IMG/VR virus record: IMGVR_UViG_3300035034_000621
Coordinates: 1-27,349 of that record
Direction: 5' to 3' (one strand)
DNA from: a virus
Length of the DNA stretch: 27,349 nucleotides
This document shows positions 15,110 through 22,116 of this stretch, piece by piece; position 1 is the first letter of the stretch; each line of letters starts with the position of its first letter. The notes below the pieces were generated by a model. The model saw only the letters and a list, made by a program, of their open reading frames with translations, was not told the DNA's origin and made no database searches. Position numbers and translations under genes: made by a program.

Positions 15110-15147
15110 GCCTTTAAAAAAAATTTGTCTTTTTTCGCACGGGGGGC

Positions 15148-15176
15148 TTGACAAGAGTCAAAATGGTGGCTATAAT
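15148..15176 (+). promoter_or_regulatory. Consensus sigma70 promoter for the plus-strand block
   Basis: TTGACA (15148-15153), a 17-base spacer and TATAAT (15171-15176): a perfect consensus promoter. The start would be near 15183, leaving a leader of about 62 bases before the AAA+ ATPase ATG with AAAAGGA as its ribosome site. The 195-base gap 15051-15245 holds no gene, only the two promoters and a leader hairpin. Confidence 0.9.
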
Positions 15177-15189
15177 GTCAAGTGTCTTT

Positions 15190-15213
15190 GGTTCAGATAA
15201 TTCTCTCTGAATC
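15190..15213 (+). promoter_or_regulatory. Small hairpin in the 5' leader of the AAA+ ATPase mRNA
   Basis: GGTTCAGA and TCTGAATC pair as an 8-bp stem (one G-U pair) around an 8-base loop, starting about 7 bases from the predicted transcript start. It could stabilise the mRNA 5' end. No riboswitch-like structure beyond this was seen. Confidence 0.35.
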
Positions 15214-15245
15214 GTATTCATCCATCAGAAATAAAAGGATAGATT

Positions 15246-16502
15246 ATGAACAATTTTCTTGTACTCCGTCAAAAGCATGTGGCTTGGATTTCAGCATTGA
15301 TCAGTGATTTTCCCGATGCAGTCACTAGTGGTGAAGTGTCAGCGGCAACGCTCATCTCACTCCGCGAGAACTACCCCAATATCAATCATCCGTCGGTGTT
15401 CCAAACCGATAGGAGTCTGAAGGTGGCCCGAGGGGTGTTTTCAATTCCAGATATCGAGCAGATCCGAAATTTCAGCAAGAGCCCAGAAGATGCAGTTTTC
15501 AGCGGCGTTAGCACCCGACAGACCACAATGTCAAATCTGAATATGGCAAACACAAGAGTCAATTCGGGTCGGCGTTCGTCGGTAACATCGTCCCAAGCGG
15601 ATCACATTCCACAGGCCATGACAGGATTTGTGCCGTCCGCGAGTTACCGGCAACTAGTCAAGATCTTTAAGTCGGAGAAGTTCTATCCTGTCTATCTATC
15701 GGGGCCTACGGGCATTGGTAAGACCACCGATGTAAATCAGGCTGCCGTCTCCGCAGGGCGTGGTGTCATCCGTACAAACATCACATGGGAGAGCGACGAA
15801 TCGGATCTGATTGGGTCGTACAGCCTAAAGGATGGCAACACCGTATTTGAGTACGGGCCAGTTGTCGAAGCCATGCGAACCGGAAGTGTTTTGCTTCTGG
15901 ATGAAATCGACCTCGGATCTTCTCGAATCATGTGCCTACAGCCAGTGCTTGAAGGTAACTCAATCTTTATCAAAAAGACCAGTGAATGGATTCACCCAGC
16001 ACCGGGATTTACCGTGGTCGCTACGGCCAACACTAAGGGCCGTGGATCTGATTCCGGGCACTTTGTGGGCACACAATTTATGAATGAAGCGATGCTCGAC
16101 CGATTCAGCCTCTGGATCGACATGTCCTTCCCGACACCGACCGAAGAACTGAATATTCTTGTAAATTACATGGAATCTCTGTCACTAAAGAATCCGATTC
16201 CCGATGATACCATCAAGTCTCTGATTCAGTGGGCGGGAGAGATCCGAAAGACCTACAATATGGGTGGGGTGGAAGATACTCTTTCAACCCGTCGTCTAAA
16301 GGACATCATCACCCACATGGCTATTTTCAATAGCACCGTCCAAGTGGCGACTAGCCAGACAATTCAACGATTTAGTGAAGATGTCCGGTCCTCTTTCATG
16401 CGTTTCTACTCGATCATCTTTGCGGAAATTGCCGATGATGACGACACCATCACAGAAAATTCAGAATCTGTTGAGGATTCGTCGGGAGCAAATCAGTCAT
16501 AA
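15246..16502 (+). CDS. cobS: CobS/MoxR-type AAA+ ATPase
   Basis: A 418-aa ATPase. After an N-terminal region (1-125, Ser/Thr-rich near 85-118) the AAA+ core shows Walker A GPTGIGKT (153-160), Walker B LLLDEID (216-222), sensor 1 in VVATANTKG (257-264), an arginine finger in LDRFS (R286) and a sensor-2-like STRRLKD. This fits the MoxR/CobS branch; cobS-like genes are known in cyanophages. Such ATPases usually act with a VWA protein, found here as the divergent gene at 12792-15050. Despite the name, chelatase function is not shown; a chaperone-like remodelling role is equally likely. The C-terminus is acidic and Ser-rich. A consensus promoter and an AAGGA site precede the ATG. A GC-rich hairpin follows the gene. 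Confidence 0.88.
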   Translation: MNNFLVLRQKHVAWISALISDFPDAVTSGEVSAATLISLRENYPNINHPSVFQTDRSLKVARGVFSIPDIEQIRNFSKSPEDAVFSGVSTRQTTMSNLNMANTRVNSGRRSSVTSSQADHIPQAMTGFVPSASYRQLVKIFKSEKFYPVYLSGPTGIGKTTDVNQAAVSAGRGVIRTNITWESDESDLIGSYSLKDGNTVFEYGPVVEAMRTGSVLLLDEIDLGSSRIMCLQPVLEGNSIFIKKTSEWIHPAPGFTVVATANTKGRGSDSGHFVGTQFMNEAMLDRFSLWIDMSFPTPTEELNILVNYMESLSLKNPIPDDTIKSLIQWAGEIRKTYNMGGVEDTLSTRRLKDIITHMAIFNSTVQVATSQTIQRFSEDVRSSFMRFYSIIFAEIADDDDTITENSESVEDSSGANQS

Positions 16503-16520
16503 ATTTGTAAAAGTGGTGTG

Positions 16521-16544
16521 TGGGTCGTGAAATACCGACCCACT
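16521..16544 (+). terminator. GC-rich hairpin after the AAA+ ATPase gene, possible weak terminator
   Basis: GTGGGTCG (16521-16528) and CGACCCAC (16537-16544) form a perfect 8-bp stem with an 8-base loop, 19 bases after the stop codon. There is no T run after it, so it may be a poor terminator or an mRNA-stabilising or processing structure rather than a full stop. Confidence 0.45.
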
Positions 16545-16571
16545 ACCTTTACGGGTTGACTACATATTAGT

Positions 16572-17057
16572 ATGCCAAATGACCCAATAAATAGAAGCGA
16601 ATTAACCAGTACTTCTTTTCAGTTTTCTATCAACGACCTAGATCACCTAAACTATTTTGCAGTTGCTGCAAATCTTCCCGGTCTGGTGCTTGGAGACATC
16701 ACACAGTTTTCCCCCGTGGGAAACATAAACTGGTCGGGAGATGGTCAGTTTGAAGAATTGCAGGTCCAGTTTATTGTGGACGAGGATCTCAAAAACTGGA
16801 TGGAAATCTTTACTTGGATTCGGAGTGCCACCACATTAGTAAATCGTAATGATTATGACATAGAGAATCTCAGGAAAGACGGTTCTTTGATCATAAGAAC
16901 GAACACTTTGAGTCCAAATGTACATGTTTCTTTTAAGGGGTTAATTCCCAGATCTTTGTCAGGAATTGATTTTGATTCTAGATCAGATGCCAGTGATATA
17001 ATAGTTGCTACAGTAAGTTTTGGTTACATTTATTATGATGTGGAGTGTCACTTTTGA
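16572..17057 (+). CDS. Tail-tube-like virion structural protein
   Basis: A 161-aa protein with the pattern of the small tube-fold proteins of environmental T4-like phages: FAVAANLPGLVLGDITQFSPVG, then FEELQVQFIVDEDLKNWMEIFTWI, then a beta-rich C-terminus with LIPRSLSGIDFDS and ATVSFGY. The VNLPG ... FIVDEDLxNWxEIxxWxR pattern recalls phage tail tube and baseplate tube-initiator folds (gp19/gp54-like), so it is probably a virion component. This rests on remembered family patterns. It is the only likely structural gene in the replication part of the window and sits directly upstream of uvsY. No clear Shine-Dalgarno precedes the ATG. Its last bases overlap the uvsY start. Confidence 0.7.
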   Translation: MPNDPINRSELTSTSFQFSINDLDHLNYFAVAANLPGLVLGDITQFSPVGNINWSGDGQFEELQVQFIVDEDLKNWMEIFTWIRSATTLVNRNDYDIENLRKDGSLIIRTNTLSPNVHVSFKGLIPRSLSGIDFDSRSDASDIIVATVSFGYIYYDVECHF

Positions 17058-17491
17058 AACTAGAAGATATTGTTGCAAATTCTAGATCCGACATATTAGA
17101 TCCTAACGAAGTAGACCTTGACCGGTCCGCTTTGTCGATCCCATCGCTCGTCCAGAAATGGAGTGAGATTCTTTACGAAGAAAAAATGCAGCGATGGAAA
17201 ATTGAAAAACAGTACAAAATATGGAGAAGGATCATGTGGGAGTACTACACCGGAAAGATGTCGCCGGAAGATCTCAAACAATATAACATGGAACCTTTCA
17301 ACCTTAAACTTATGAACAAAGACATAGACTCGTACATTGAAACCGATGCGAAATTACTTTCCATACAAGATGCTCTAGTCATGCAAGAACTAAAGATAGA
17401 CATGGTGGATAGAAAACTAAAAGATATAACCAATAGACAGTGGATCATTCGTGCAGCAATTGACCACAGAAAATTTATGTCCGGAGGGTAA
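17054..17491 (+). CDS. uvsY: UvsY recombination mediator
   Basis: UvsY helps UvsX displace single-strand binding protein and form filaments. The 145-aa protein fits the family: an N-terminus MKLEDI (T4 MRLEDL), a basic helical middle, a YYTGKMSPEDL segment (T4 YYSGR), an acidic VLxxDxD-like stretch at LMNKDIDSYIETD, and a C-terminus with RQWIIRAAIDHRKFMSG. I chose TTG at 17054 rather than GTG at 17045, because it aligns with the T4 N-terminus, forms a TTGA overlap with the upstream stop, and has GGAG 8 bases before it. uvsX lies far away on the other strand. Confidence 0.9.
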   Translation: MKLEDIVANSRSDILDPNEVDLDRSALSIPSLVQKWSEILYEEKMQRWKIEKQYKIWRRIMWEYYTGKMSPEDLKQYNMEPFNLKLMNKDIDSYIETDAKLLSIQDALVMQELKIDMVDRKLKDITNRQWIIRAAIDHRKFMSGG

Positions 17492-17532
17492 GCAAACTGG
17501 AAAAGTACATCGGCCAATACAAGCAACAAGAA

Positions 17533-17778
17533 GTGTTTATTGAAAAGCACACTAATAGAAACTGGTCTATTATCTTAAAGCATAAAGTCCACGGAGTAAT
17601 GCGAAAAGATAATCTCAAATTTATGCCGCAACTAGGCATGGCAAAAAGATTTTTTAAGTCCAAAATTGATAATATTAACAATGAAAAAGGTACAGTAAAA
17701 AATGTCGTTAAGCCTAAAATCGTCCCAGAAAAACTCAGTATTGAAGAGATTGAGAGTTGGATCAGGAAAGACCCCTGA
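17533..17778 (+). CDS. Small conserved-looking hypothetical protein downstream of uvsY
   Basis: An 81-aa basic protein with HKVHGVMRKDNLKFMPQLGM and AKRFFKSK segments; not assigned to a known family. The formal start is GTG at 17533, but the frame upstream (LEKYIGQYKQQE) still reads like protein. A CTG at 17497 stands 9 bases after a strong GGAGG at the uvsY end, so the real start may be this CTG, giving 93 aa. The end overlaps the annotated start of the dCMP deaminase. It is probably co-translated with uvsY. Confidence 0.65.
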   Translation: MFIEKHTNRNWSIILKHKVHGVMRKDNLKFMPQLGMAKRFFKSKIDNINNEKGTVKNVVKPKIVPEKLSIEEIESWIRKDP

Positions 17779-18319
17779 TCACATTATAGATGCGATGTCA
17801 CTGGCGTACATGCATTCGTCATCCTCCAAGGATCCCTCAACCCAACTCGGTGCGGTGGTCGTAGCGAAGGCAAATGTCATAGGCTCAAAGGATCCCACAT
17901 GGACATTTACTCCGGGAATCAATAGATTTCCAAAAAATACGAAGTACACCGAAGAGCGTCTGAATACGAATCTGAAATATGAATACATGGAACATGCGGA
18001 AAGAGACGCACTAGATTCATACACTCAAAAAAGATTCATCAACCCACATGTGATATACAGTCAGGAAACTATGGTCGCACCGTGGTTTTCCTGTGCTGGC
18101 TGTGCGAGAAGGATAATCAACGCCGGAATCAAAGAAGTGGTGGGGCATCTAGAGATTTTTGAATTTGTTGAATCAGTCGATCATCAAATGTCATGGGAAT
18201 CTTCGATCCATGCAGGGTTTGATATGTTTGAAGAAAATGGCATAAATTTTTATGTCATATCCAACAAATTTAATGACTTAAACCCGGTCAGAGTGCGTGG
18301 ACAAATGTTTACACCGTAA
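17702..18319 (+). CDS. cd: dCMP deaminase
   Basis: Deaminates dCMP to dUMP for dTMP synthesis. The zinc site is intact: HAERDAL with H98 and catalytic E100, and PWFSCAGC with C131 and C134; the usual PCxxC proline is set back by an insertion. The substrate-loop segment TQLGAVVV follows the family N-terminus. Length is 205 aa from ATG 17702, which has a weak AAGG site but overlaps the previous gene by 77 bases. T4 cd begins only about nine residues before the matching AY, so a later start (TTG 17750 or ATG 17795) is possible. It fits with dUTPase and dNMP kinase in the nucleotide pathway. Confidence 0.9.
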   Translation: MSLSLKSSQKNSVLKRLRVGSGKTPDHIIDAMSLAYMHSSSSKDPSTQLGAVVVAKANVIGSKDPTWTFTPGINRFPKNTKYTEERLNTNLKYEYMEHAERDALDSYTQKRFINPHVIYSQETMVAPWFSCAGCARRIINAGIKEVVGHLEIFEFVESVDHQMSWESSIHAGFDMFEENGINFYVISNKFNDLNPVRVRGQMFTP

Positions 18320-18339
18320 GATATTACCTAAATAGGTAC

Positions 18340-19836
18340 ATGAGTGATATCCATGTAACTAAAAAAAATGATGTGTACTGTGAGATTCATACATCTCAGA
18401 GCATAGCGACCGAACTTTCAGAAACTTTTACATTCGATGTGGAAGGATCTCAGTGGTCCCCGGCTTATAAGCAAAAAAGATGGGATGGTAAAATCCGTCT
18501 TTTCAGTACAAAAACCAACCAACTGTATTACGGCCTGCTTCCTCACATGTGTATTTTTGCGGCGGAGAGAAAGTACTCTGTAAAATTTGATAAGAATGTA
18601 GACCTTCCTACCAAAAAACCAGACGCAGATTCCATCAATAAGTTCTTTGTCGATAGGCTGAATGTTCATGCAAACGGCAAGAAGATCGAGCCCAGAGAAT
18701 TTCAAATAGAGGCTTTTAGACATGCAGTGAGCGCAAAGAGATCGACCATTCTTTCGGCAACCTCATCGGGGAAGTCGTTAGTCATTTATGCTCTGGTAAG
18801 ATATTATCTTGAAACAACACCAAAAGATAAAAAAATTCTTATCATAGTTCCGACCATCGGCTTGGTGAACCAGATGTTTAACGATTTTGACGATTACTCA
18901 TCTCATTCCAAGTGGAATGCGCAGGACAATTGTCATAAGATATTCGGAGGCGAATCGAAGAGTACAGACATGCGAGTTGTCATATCGACATACCAATCTT
19001 TGTATGATCTTCCGAAGTCATACTTTGCTCAGTTCGGATCTGTCATAGGAGACGAAGCCCATATTTTCAAAGCAAAAACTTTGAAAAAGATAATGCACAG
19101 TCTCGAAGATTGCCCGAACAGAACAGCGTTTACGGGAACCTTGCAGGATGTGGAGTGTCACAAACTGGTCATAGAGGGCGTTTTTGGAATGGCTAAGAGC
19201 GTCGTGACGGCTAGAGAGATGATCTCCGCTGGCTATGCTCCAGACATCGAAATAAACTGCCTCGCTCTGACCTACGGCGATGCGGTGGCGAAAGAAGTCT
19301 CGGTCATGACATATCAGGAGGAAAGAAAGTTTCTTTGCTCGCTCCCCCAAAGAAACAAGTTTGTCGTGGATCTGGTAAATCGTTTAAAGGGAAATACTCT
19401 TGTTCTCTTTGAACTGGTAGAGGATCATGGAAAAATTCTTCATGAAATGATGAAGAAAGAAACAACTAAAAATGTGTATTTTGTGTACGGAAAGACCGAT
19501 GCAGATGAGCGGGAATCAATCCGTCAGATTATGGAATCTGAAAGTGATGCAATTATCATCGCATCGTACGGGGTATTCTCAACAGGAATTTCAATCAAGA
19601 AACTTCATAATCTAGTGTTTGCGGGCTCACCCGGGAAGAAACAAATTCGTATTGTCCAGTCAATGGGAAGAATTCTGCGAGAACATGTTTCAAAATCATC
19701 TGTCAATGTGTATGACATAGCAGACGATTGTACATATAAGGGAAAAGAAAATTTTCTTTTGAAACATTTCGTCGAGCGAGCCAATGTTTACATTAAAGAA
19801 GATCATCCGTATAAAATTATACCAATTCGTGTTTAG
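18340..19836 (+). CDS. uvsW: UvsW RNA-DNA/DNA helicase
   Basis: UvsW is a superfamily 2 helicase that in T4 unwinds R-loops at origins and migrates branched recombination intermediates. The 498-aa protein (T4 about 503) has a small N-terminal domain with WSPAYKQKRWDGKIRLF, the Q-like EPREFQIEA, Walker A ATSSGKS (140-146), DEAH at 238-241, motif III TFTGTL-like AFTGTL, and motif VI QSMGRILRE. Helicase motifs are complete. The stop is 11 bases from the next start. The upstream gap is only 20 bases. Confidence 0.97.
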   Translation: MSDIHVTKKNDVYCEIHTSQSIATELSETFTFDVEGSQWSPAYKQKRWDGKIRLFSTKTNQLYYGLLPHMCIFAAERKYSVKFDKNVDLPTKKPDADSINKFFVDRLNVHANGKKIEPREFQIEAFRHAVSAKRSTILSATSSGKSLVIYALVRYYLETTPKDKKILIIVPTIGLVNQMFNDFDDYSSHSKWNAQDNCHKIFGGESKSTDMRVVISTYQSLYDLPKSYFAQFGSVIGDEAHIFKAKTLKKIMHSLEDCPNRTAFTGTLQDVECHKLVIEGVFGMAKSVVTAREMISAGYAPDIEINCLALTYGDAVAKEVSVMTYQEERKFLCSLPQRNKFVVDLVNRLKGNTLVLFELVEDHGKILHEMMKKETTKNVYFVYGKTDADERESIRQIMESESDAIIIASYGVFSTGISIKKLHNLVFAGSPGKKQIRIVQSMGRILREHVSKSSVNVYDIADDCTYKGKENFLLKHFVERANVYIKEDHPYKIIPIRV

Positions 19837-19847
19837 GGAGGTTTCAT

Positions 19848-20330
19848 ATGTACGAACCATACAAATTCGGAATAAAAATCGTAGAATTGTCAAACAGTAC
19901 TCATATTATGGGCGACCTGTTTCTTGATGAAATAAATCAGATTCTAACGATTAAAAACCCCATGGGAATAAAGTCTAACAAAGTTTCGGAGTCAAATTCT
20001 CAGCAGACTTTTAAGATTATGTTTCATTCCTTGTCTGAATTTTCCAGTGGAAAGTTTATTTCAGTAAACCCAGATAAATGGGATAATATTATTGATCCTA
20101 CGCCCGACATAATTGCAGAGTACAAAAAAATTATCAAAAATGTATCTGAAATAAAGGAAACATTTGATTCAGTTGATTTGAGCAAGACAATGAGTGATAT
20201 AATGAACGATCTAATCGAAAAGAAAAAACCCGTAGCAGGCAGCAAAAAAACTCCGCCACCACCCAAGAAAGCAAAAAAAATAATCGAAAATAATCGACAT
20301 ATTACAGAAAGATGGATTGACAACCTTTAA
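19848..20330 (+). CDS. Hypothetical protein between uvsW and gene 55, possible Sm-like N-terminus
   Basis: A 160-aa protein. Its first third (KIVELSNSTHIMGDLFLD ... LTIKNPMGI) recalls small Sm-like beta-barrel proteins found in marine T4-like phages, a weak resemblance. The middle is helical, and the tail is a Lys/Pro-rich stretch (KKTPPPPKKAKK) that could bind nucleic acid or be a flexible linker. A very good GGGAGG ribosome site 6 bases before the ATG supports strong expression. The gene's end carries the -35 box of the gene 55 promoter. Confidence 0.75.
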   Translation: MYEPYKFGIKIVELSNSTHIMGDLFLDEINQILTIKNPMGIKSNKVSESNSQQTFKIMFHSLSEFSSGKFISVNPDKWDNIIDPTPDIIAEYKKIIKNVSEIKETFDSVDLSKTMSDIMNDLIEKKKPVAGSKKTPPPPKKAKKIIENNRHITERWIDNL

Positions 20331-20344
20331 AAACATGCTATAAT
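20317..20344 (+). promoter_or_regulatory. Sigma70-type promoter for gene 55
   Basis: TTGACA (20317-20322), a 16-base spacer and TATAAT (20339-20344), with TGC before the -10 box (extended -10). The -35 box lies in the last codons of the preceding gene. The predicted start near 20351 falls just before an ATG at 20354 and 21 bases before the ATG at 20372. Confidence 0.85.
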
Positions 20345-20371
20345 GAACCATATATGAAAGAGAGTATCCAC

Positions 20372-21025
20372 ATGCCAAAAGAACCGAACCATTATGTCGA
20401 TAATGTTCTATTTTATGCAGAATTGGTAAAATATGCAAAGACATGCTCCGATCTTCAAATAGAATTTGATGATGGCGAGGACGATGAAGATGCTATTCTC
20501 AAAATGCCGCAAGTGCCAGAGTACATCGCAACATGCTTTACGCAGATTTCAAACGGTTTAGCAAAAAAAGCAAACTTTATGAATTATCATTACAAGGAAG
20601 ATATGGTAGCCGAAGCGGTGTGGGATTGCATGAAGGCGACGAGAAAATTTAATCCAGAAAAGAGTAAGAATCCTTTTGCATATTATACGCAAATATGCTA
20701 TTTTGCCTTTATCCGAGTCATCAATAAAGAGACGAAACAGGATAGGCTAAAGTATTCTATTATCAAGAACTCAAACGCTCAGGGAGCGTATGCAGACTGG
20801 CTGAAAAGGAATACGCACCTAGATGAGATAGTTGTTGACGAAGAAGTAGATAAGATATTCTCATCAATAGAAGAGTTAGAGAATCAAGATCCCGATGCCA
20901 AACCAAAGAAGAAGAGTCCCTTTGGCAGAAAAGCGGCAGTACCAGCCACCGATGGCAAAGATAAAACTGAACCGGTTGATGAAAATAGCATCGAGAATTT
21001 TATGATTGATCAGCAAGAACAATAA
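20372..21025 (+). CDS. 55: Late-transcription sigma factor gp55
   Basis: gp55 is the small sigma-like factor that directs host RNA polymerase to late promoters and works with the clamp gp45. The 217-aa protein carries the signature NYHYKEDMVAEAVWDCM, FNPEKSKNPFAYYTQICYFAFIR and the KETKQDRLKYS stretch. The C-terminus is Lys/Pro-rich, then ends SIENFMIDQQEQ, resembling a clamp-binding tail. I chose ATG 20372, which has AGAGAG about 8 bases upstream. ATG 20354 (223 aa) lies at the predicted transcript start and would be leaderless. Its own strong promoter is notable for a regulator. Confidence 0.93.
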   Translation: MPKEPNHYVDNVLFYAELVKYAKTCSDLQIEFDDGEDDEDAILKMPQVPEYIATCFTQISNGLAKKANFMNYHYKEDMVAEAVWDCMKATRKFNPEKSKNPFAYYTQICYFAFIRVINKETKQDRLKYSIIKNSNAQGAYADWLKRNTHLDEIVVDEEVDKIFSSIEELENQDPDAKPKKKSPFGRKAAVPATDGKDKTEPVDENSIENFMIDQQEQ

Positions 21026-21045
21026 AATCTTAGGAAATTTATAAT

Positions 21046-22101
21046 ATGAAACTAGCATTGATAACCGACCAACACATCGGTGCCCGCAATAGTAACAGTA
21101 TTTTCTTAGATTACTATTCCAAATTTTACAGTAAACTGTTTTTTCCGTATCTTATCGAGAACGGTATTGATACCATTCTCAACGGTGGTGATACTCTGGA
21201 CAATAGGAAAACCACTAATGTTTTGACCATGGATAGATTCCATGAGATGTGGATCAATCCTATTTTAAAGAATAAGATGACAGAGCATGTTATTCTTGGA
21301 AACCATACCGCGTATTACAAGAACACAAATAGCGTTAACTCGCTAAGTCCATTCTACGGTAAGGGGAACGGTCTTAACCTCTACCAATCAACTCCAGAAG
21401 AACTGGAGTTAGGGGGAATATTATGGGGAATGGTTCCGTGGATCACCAATGATAATTCCGAAGAGTGCTTTGACTTTTTGAAAACAACTAAGGCAGAAAT
21501 TATCCTTGGACATTTTGAAATTACTGGATTCGCAATGGACGGCGGTATCAAGTGTGAAAATGGAATCAGCATAGGAGAGTTCAAAAGGTTTAAGAAAGTG
21601 TTCTCCGGCCATTTTCATAAGAAACAAACAGTAGCAAACATCTCGTATCTCGGAAGCCCCTATGACATGACTTACGCAGACTTAGGTGAGCAAAAGGGGT
21701 TTCACACCTTCGACACGGATACATGGGATTTAAACTTTGTCCCCAACCCAGATAAAAAATTCTTTCGCCTCATCTACGACGACAAAGAGAACGAATACGA
21801 GTTTACAGACGACGAATTTTCGGACATGAAAGATTGCTTTGTTCGAGTCGTGGTACAGAATAAGACAAAGACCATGCTCTACGAATCACTACTGGAGCAT
21901 TTAGAGCGGGCTGGTCTGTATAAGGTGTCCATAATGGATACCACGGATGTGAATGGAGAAACAGCGACATCTGATATTGACATGAGTATGTCAACCATAG
22001 AAATTGTCAATACCTACATCGAAAAAATTCAAGATATTCAAGATAGAAATATGCTCAAAGACATCATGGCCAAATTGTACACCGAAGCGATAAACCTATA
22101 A
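21046..22101 (+). CDS. 47: Recombination endonuclease subunit gp47 (Mre11/SbcD-like)
   Basis: gp47 with gp46 resects DNA ends to start recombination and takes part in host DNA breakdown. The 351-aa calcineurin-like phosphoesterase shows the metal-binding series ITDQHIG (D8, H10), GGDTLDNR (D49), GNH (N86, H87), ILGHFEI and SGHFHKK. The usual GNHD reads GNHT here (T88), while the N and H ligands are kept. The C-terminal part matches the capping domain and the gp46-binding region. The ATG follows a TAGGAAATT ribosome-site element that is nearly repeated before gene 46. Confidence 0.96.
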   Translation: MKLALITDQHIGARNSNSIFLDYYSKFYSKLFFPYLIENGIDTILNGGDTLDNRKTTNVLTMDRFHEMWINPILKNKMTEHVILGNHTAYYKNTNSVNSLSPFYGKGNGLNLYQSTPEELELGGILWGMVPWITNDNSEECFDFLKTTKAEIILGHFEITGFAMDGGIKCENGISIGEFKRFKKVFSGHFHKKQTVANISYLGSPYDMTYADLGEQKGFHTFDTDTWDLNFVPNPDKKFFRLIYDDKENEYEFTDDEFSDMKDCFVRVVVQNKTKTMLYESLLEHLERAGLYKVSIMDTTDVNGETATSDIDMSMSTIEIVNTYIEKIQDIQDRNMLKDIMAKLYTEAINL

Positions 22102-22116
22102 TCTAGGAAATTAATT

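Noticed and set aside
18328-18334. CTAAATA as a late promoter before uvsW
   Set aside because: It lies only 5 bases before the ATG, so transcription would start inside the gene. A single short match is not evidence.
22097-22102. TATAAT before gene 46 as a promoter
   Set aside because: The best -35 candidate at the right distance, TTGTAC, is poor, and the box lies in the coding end of gene 47.
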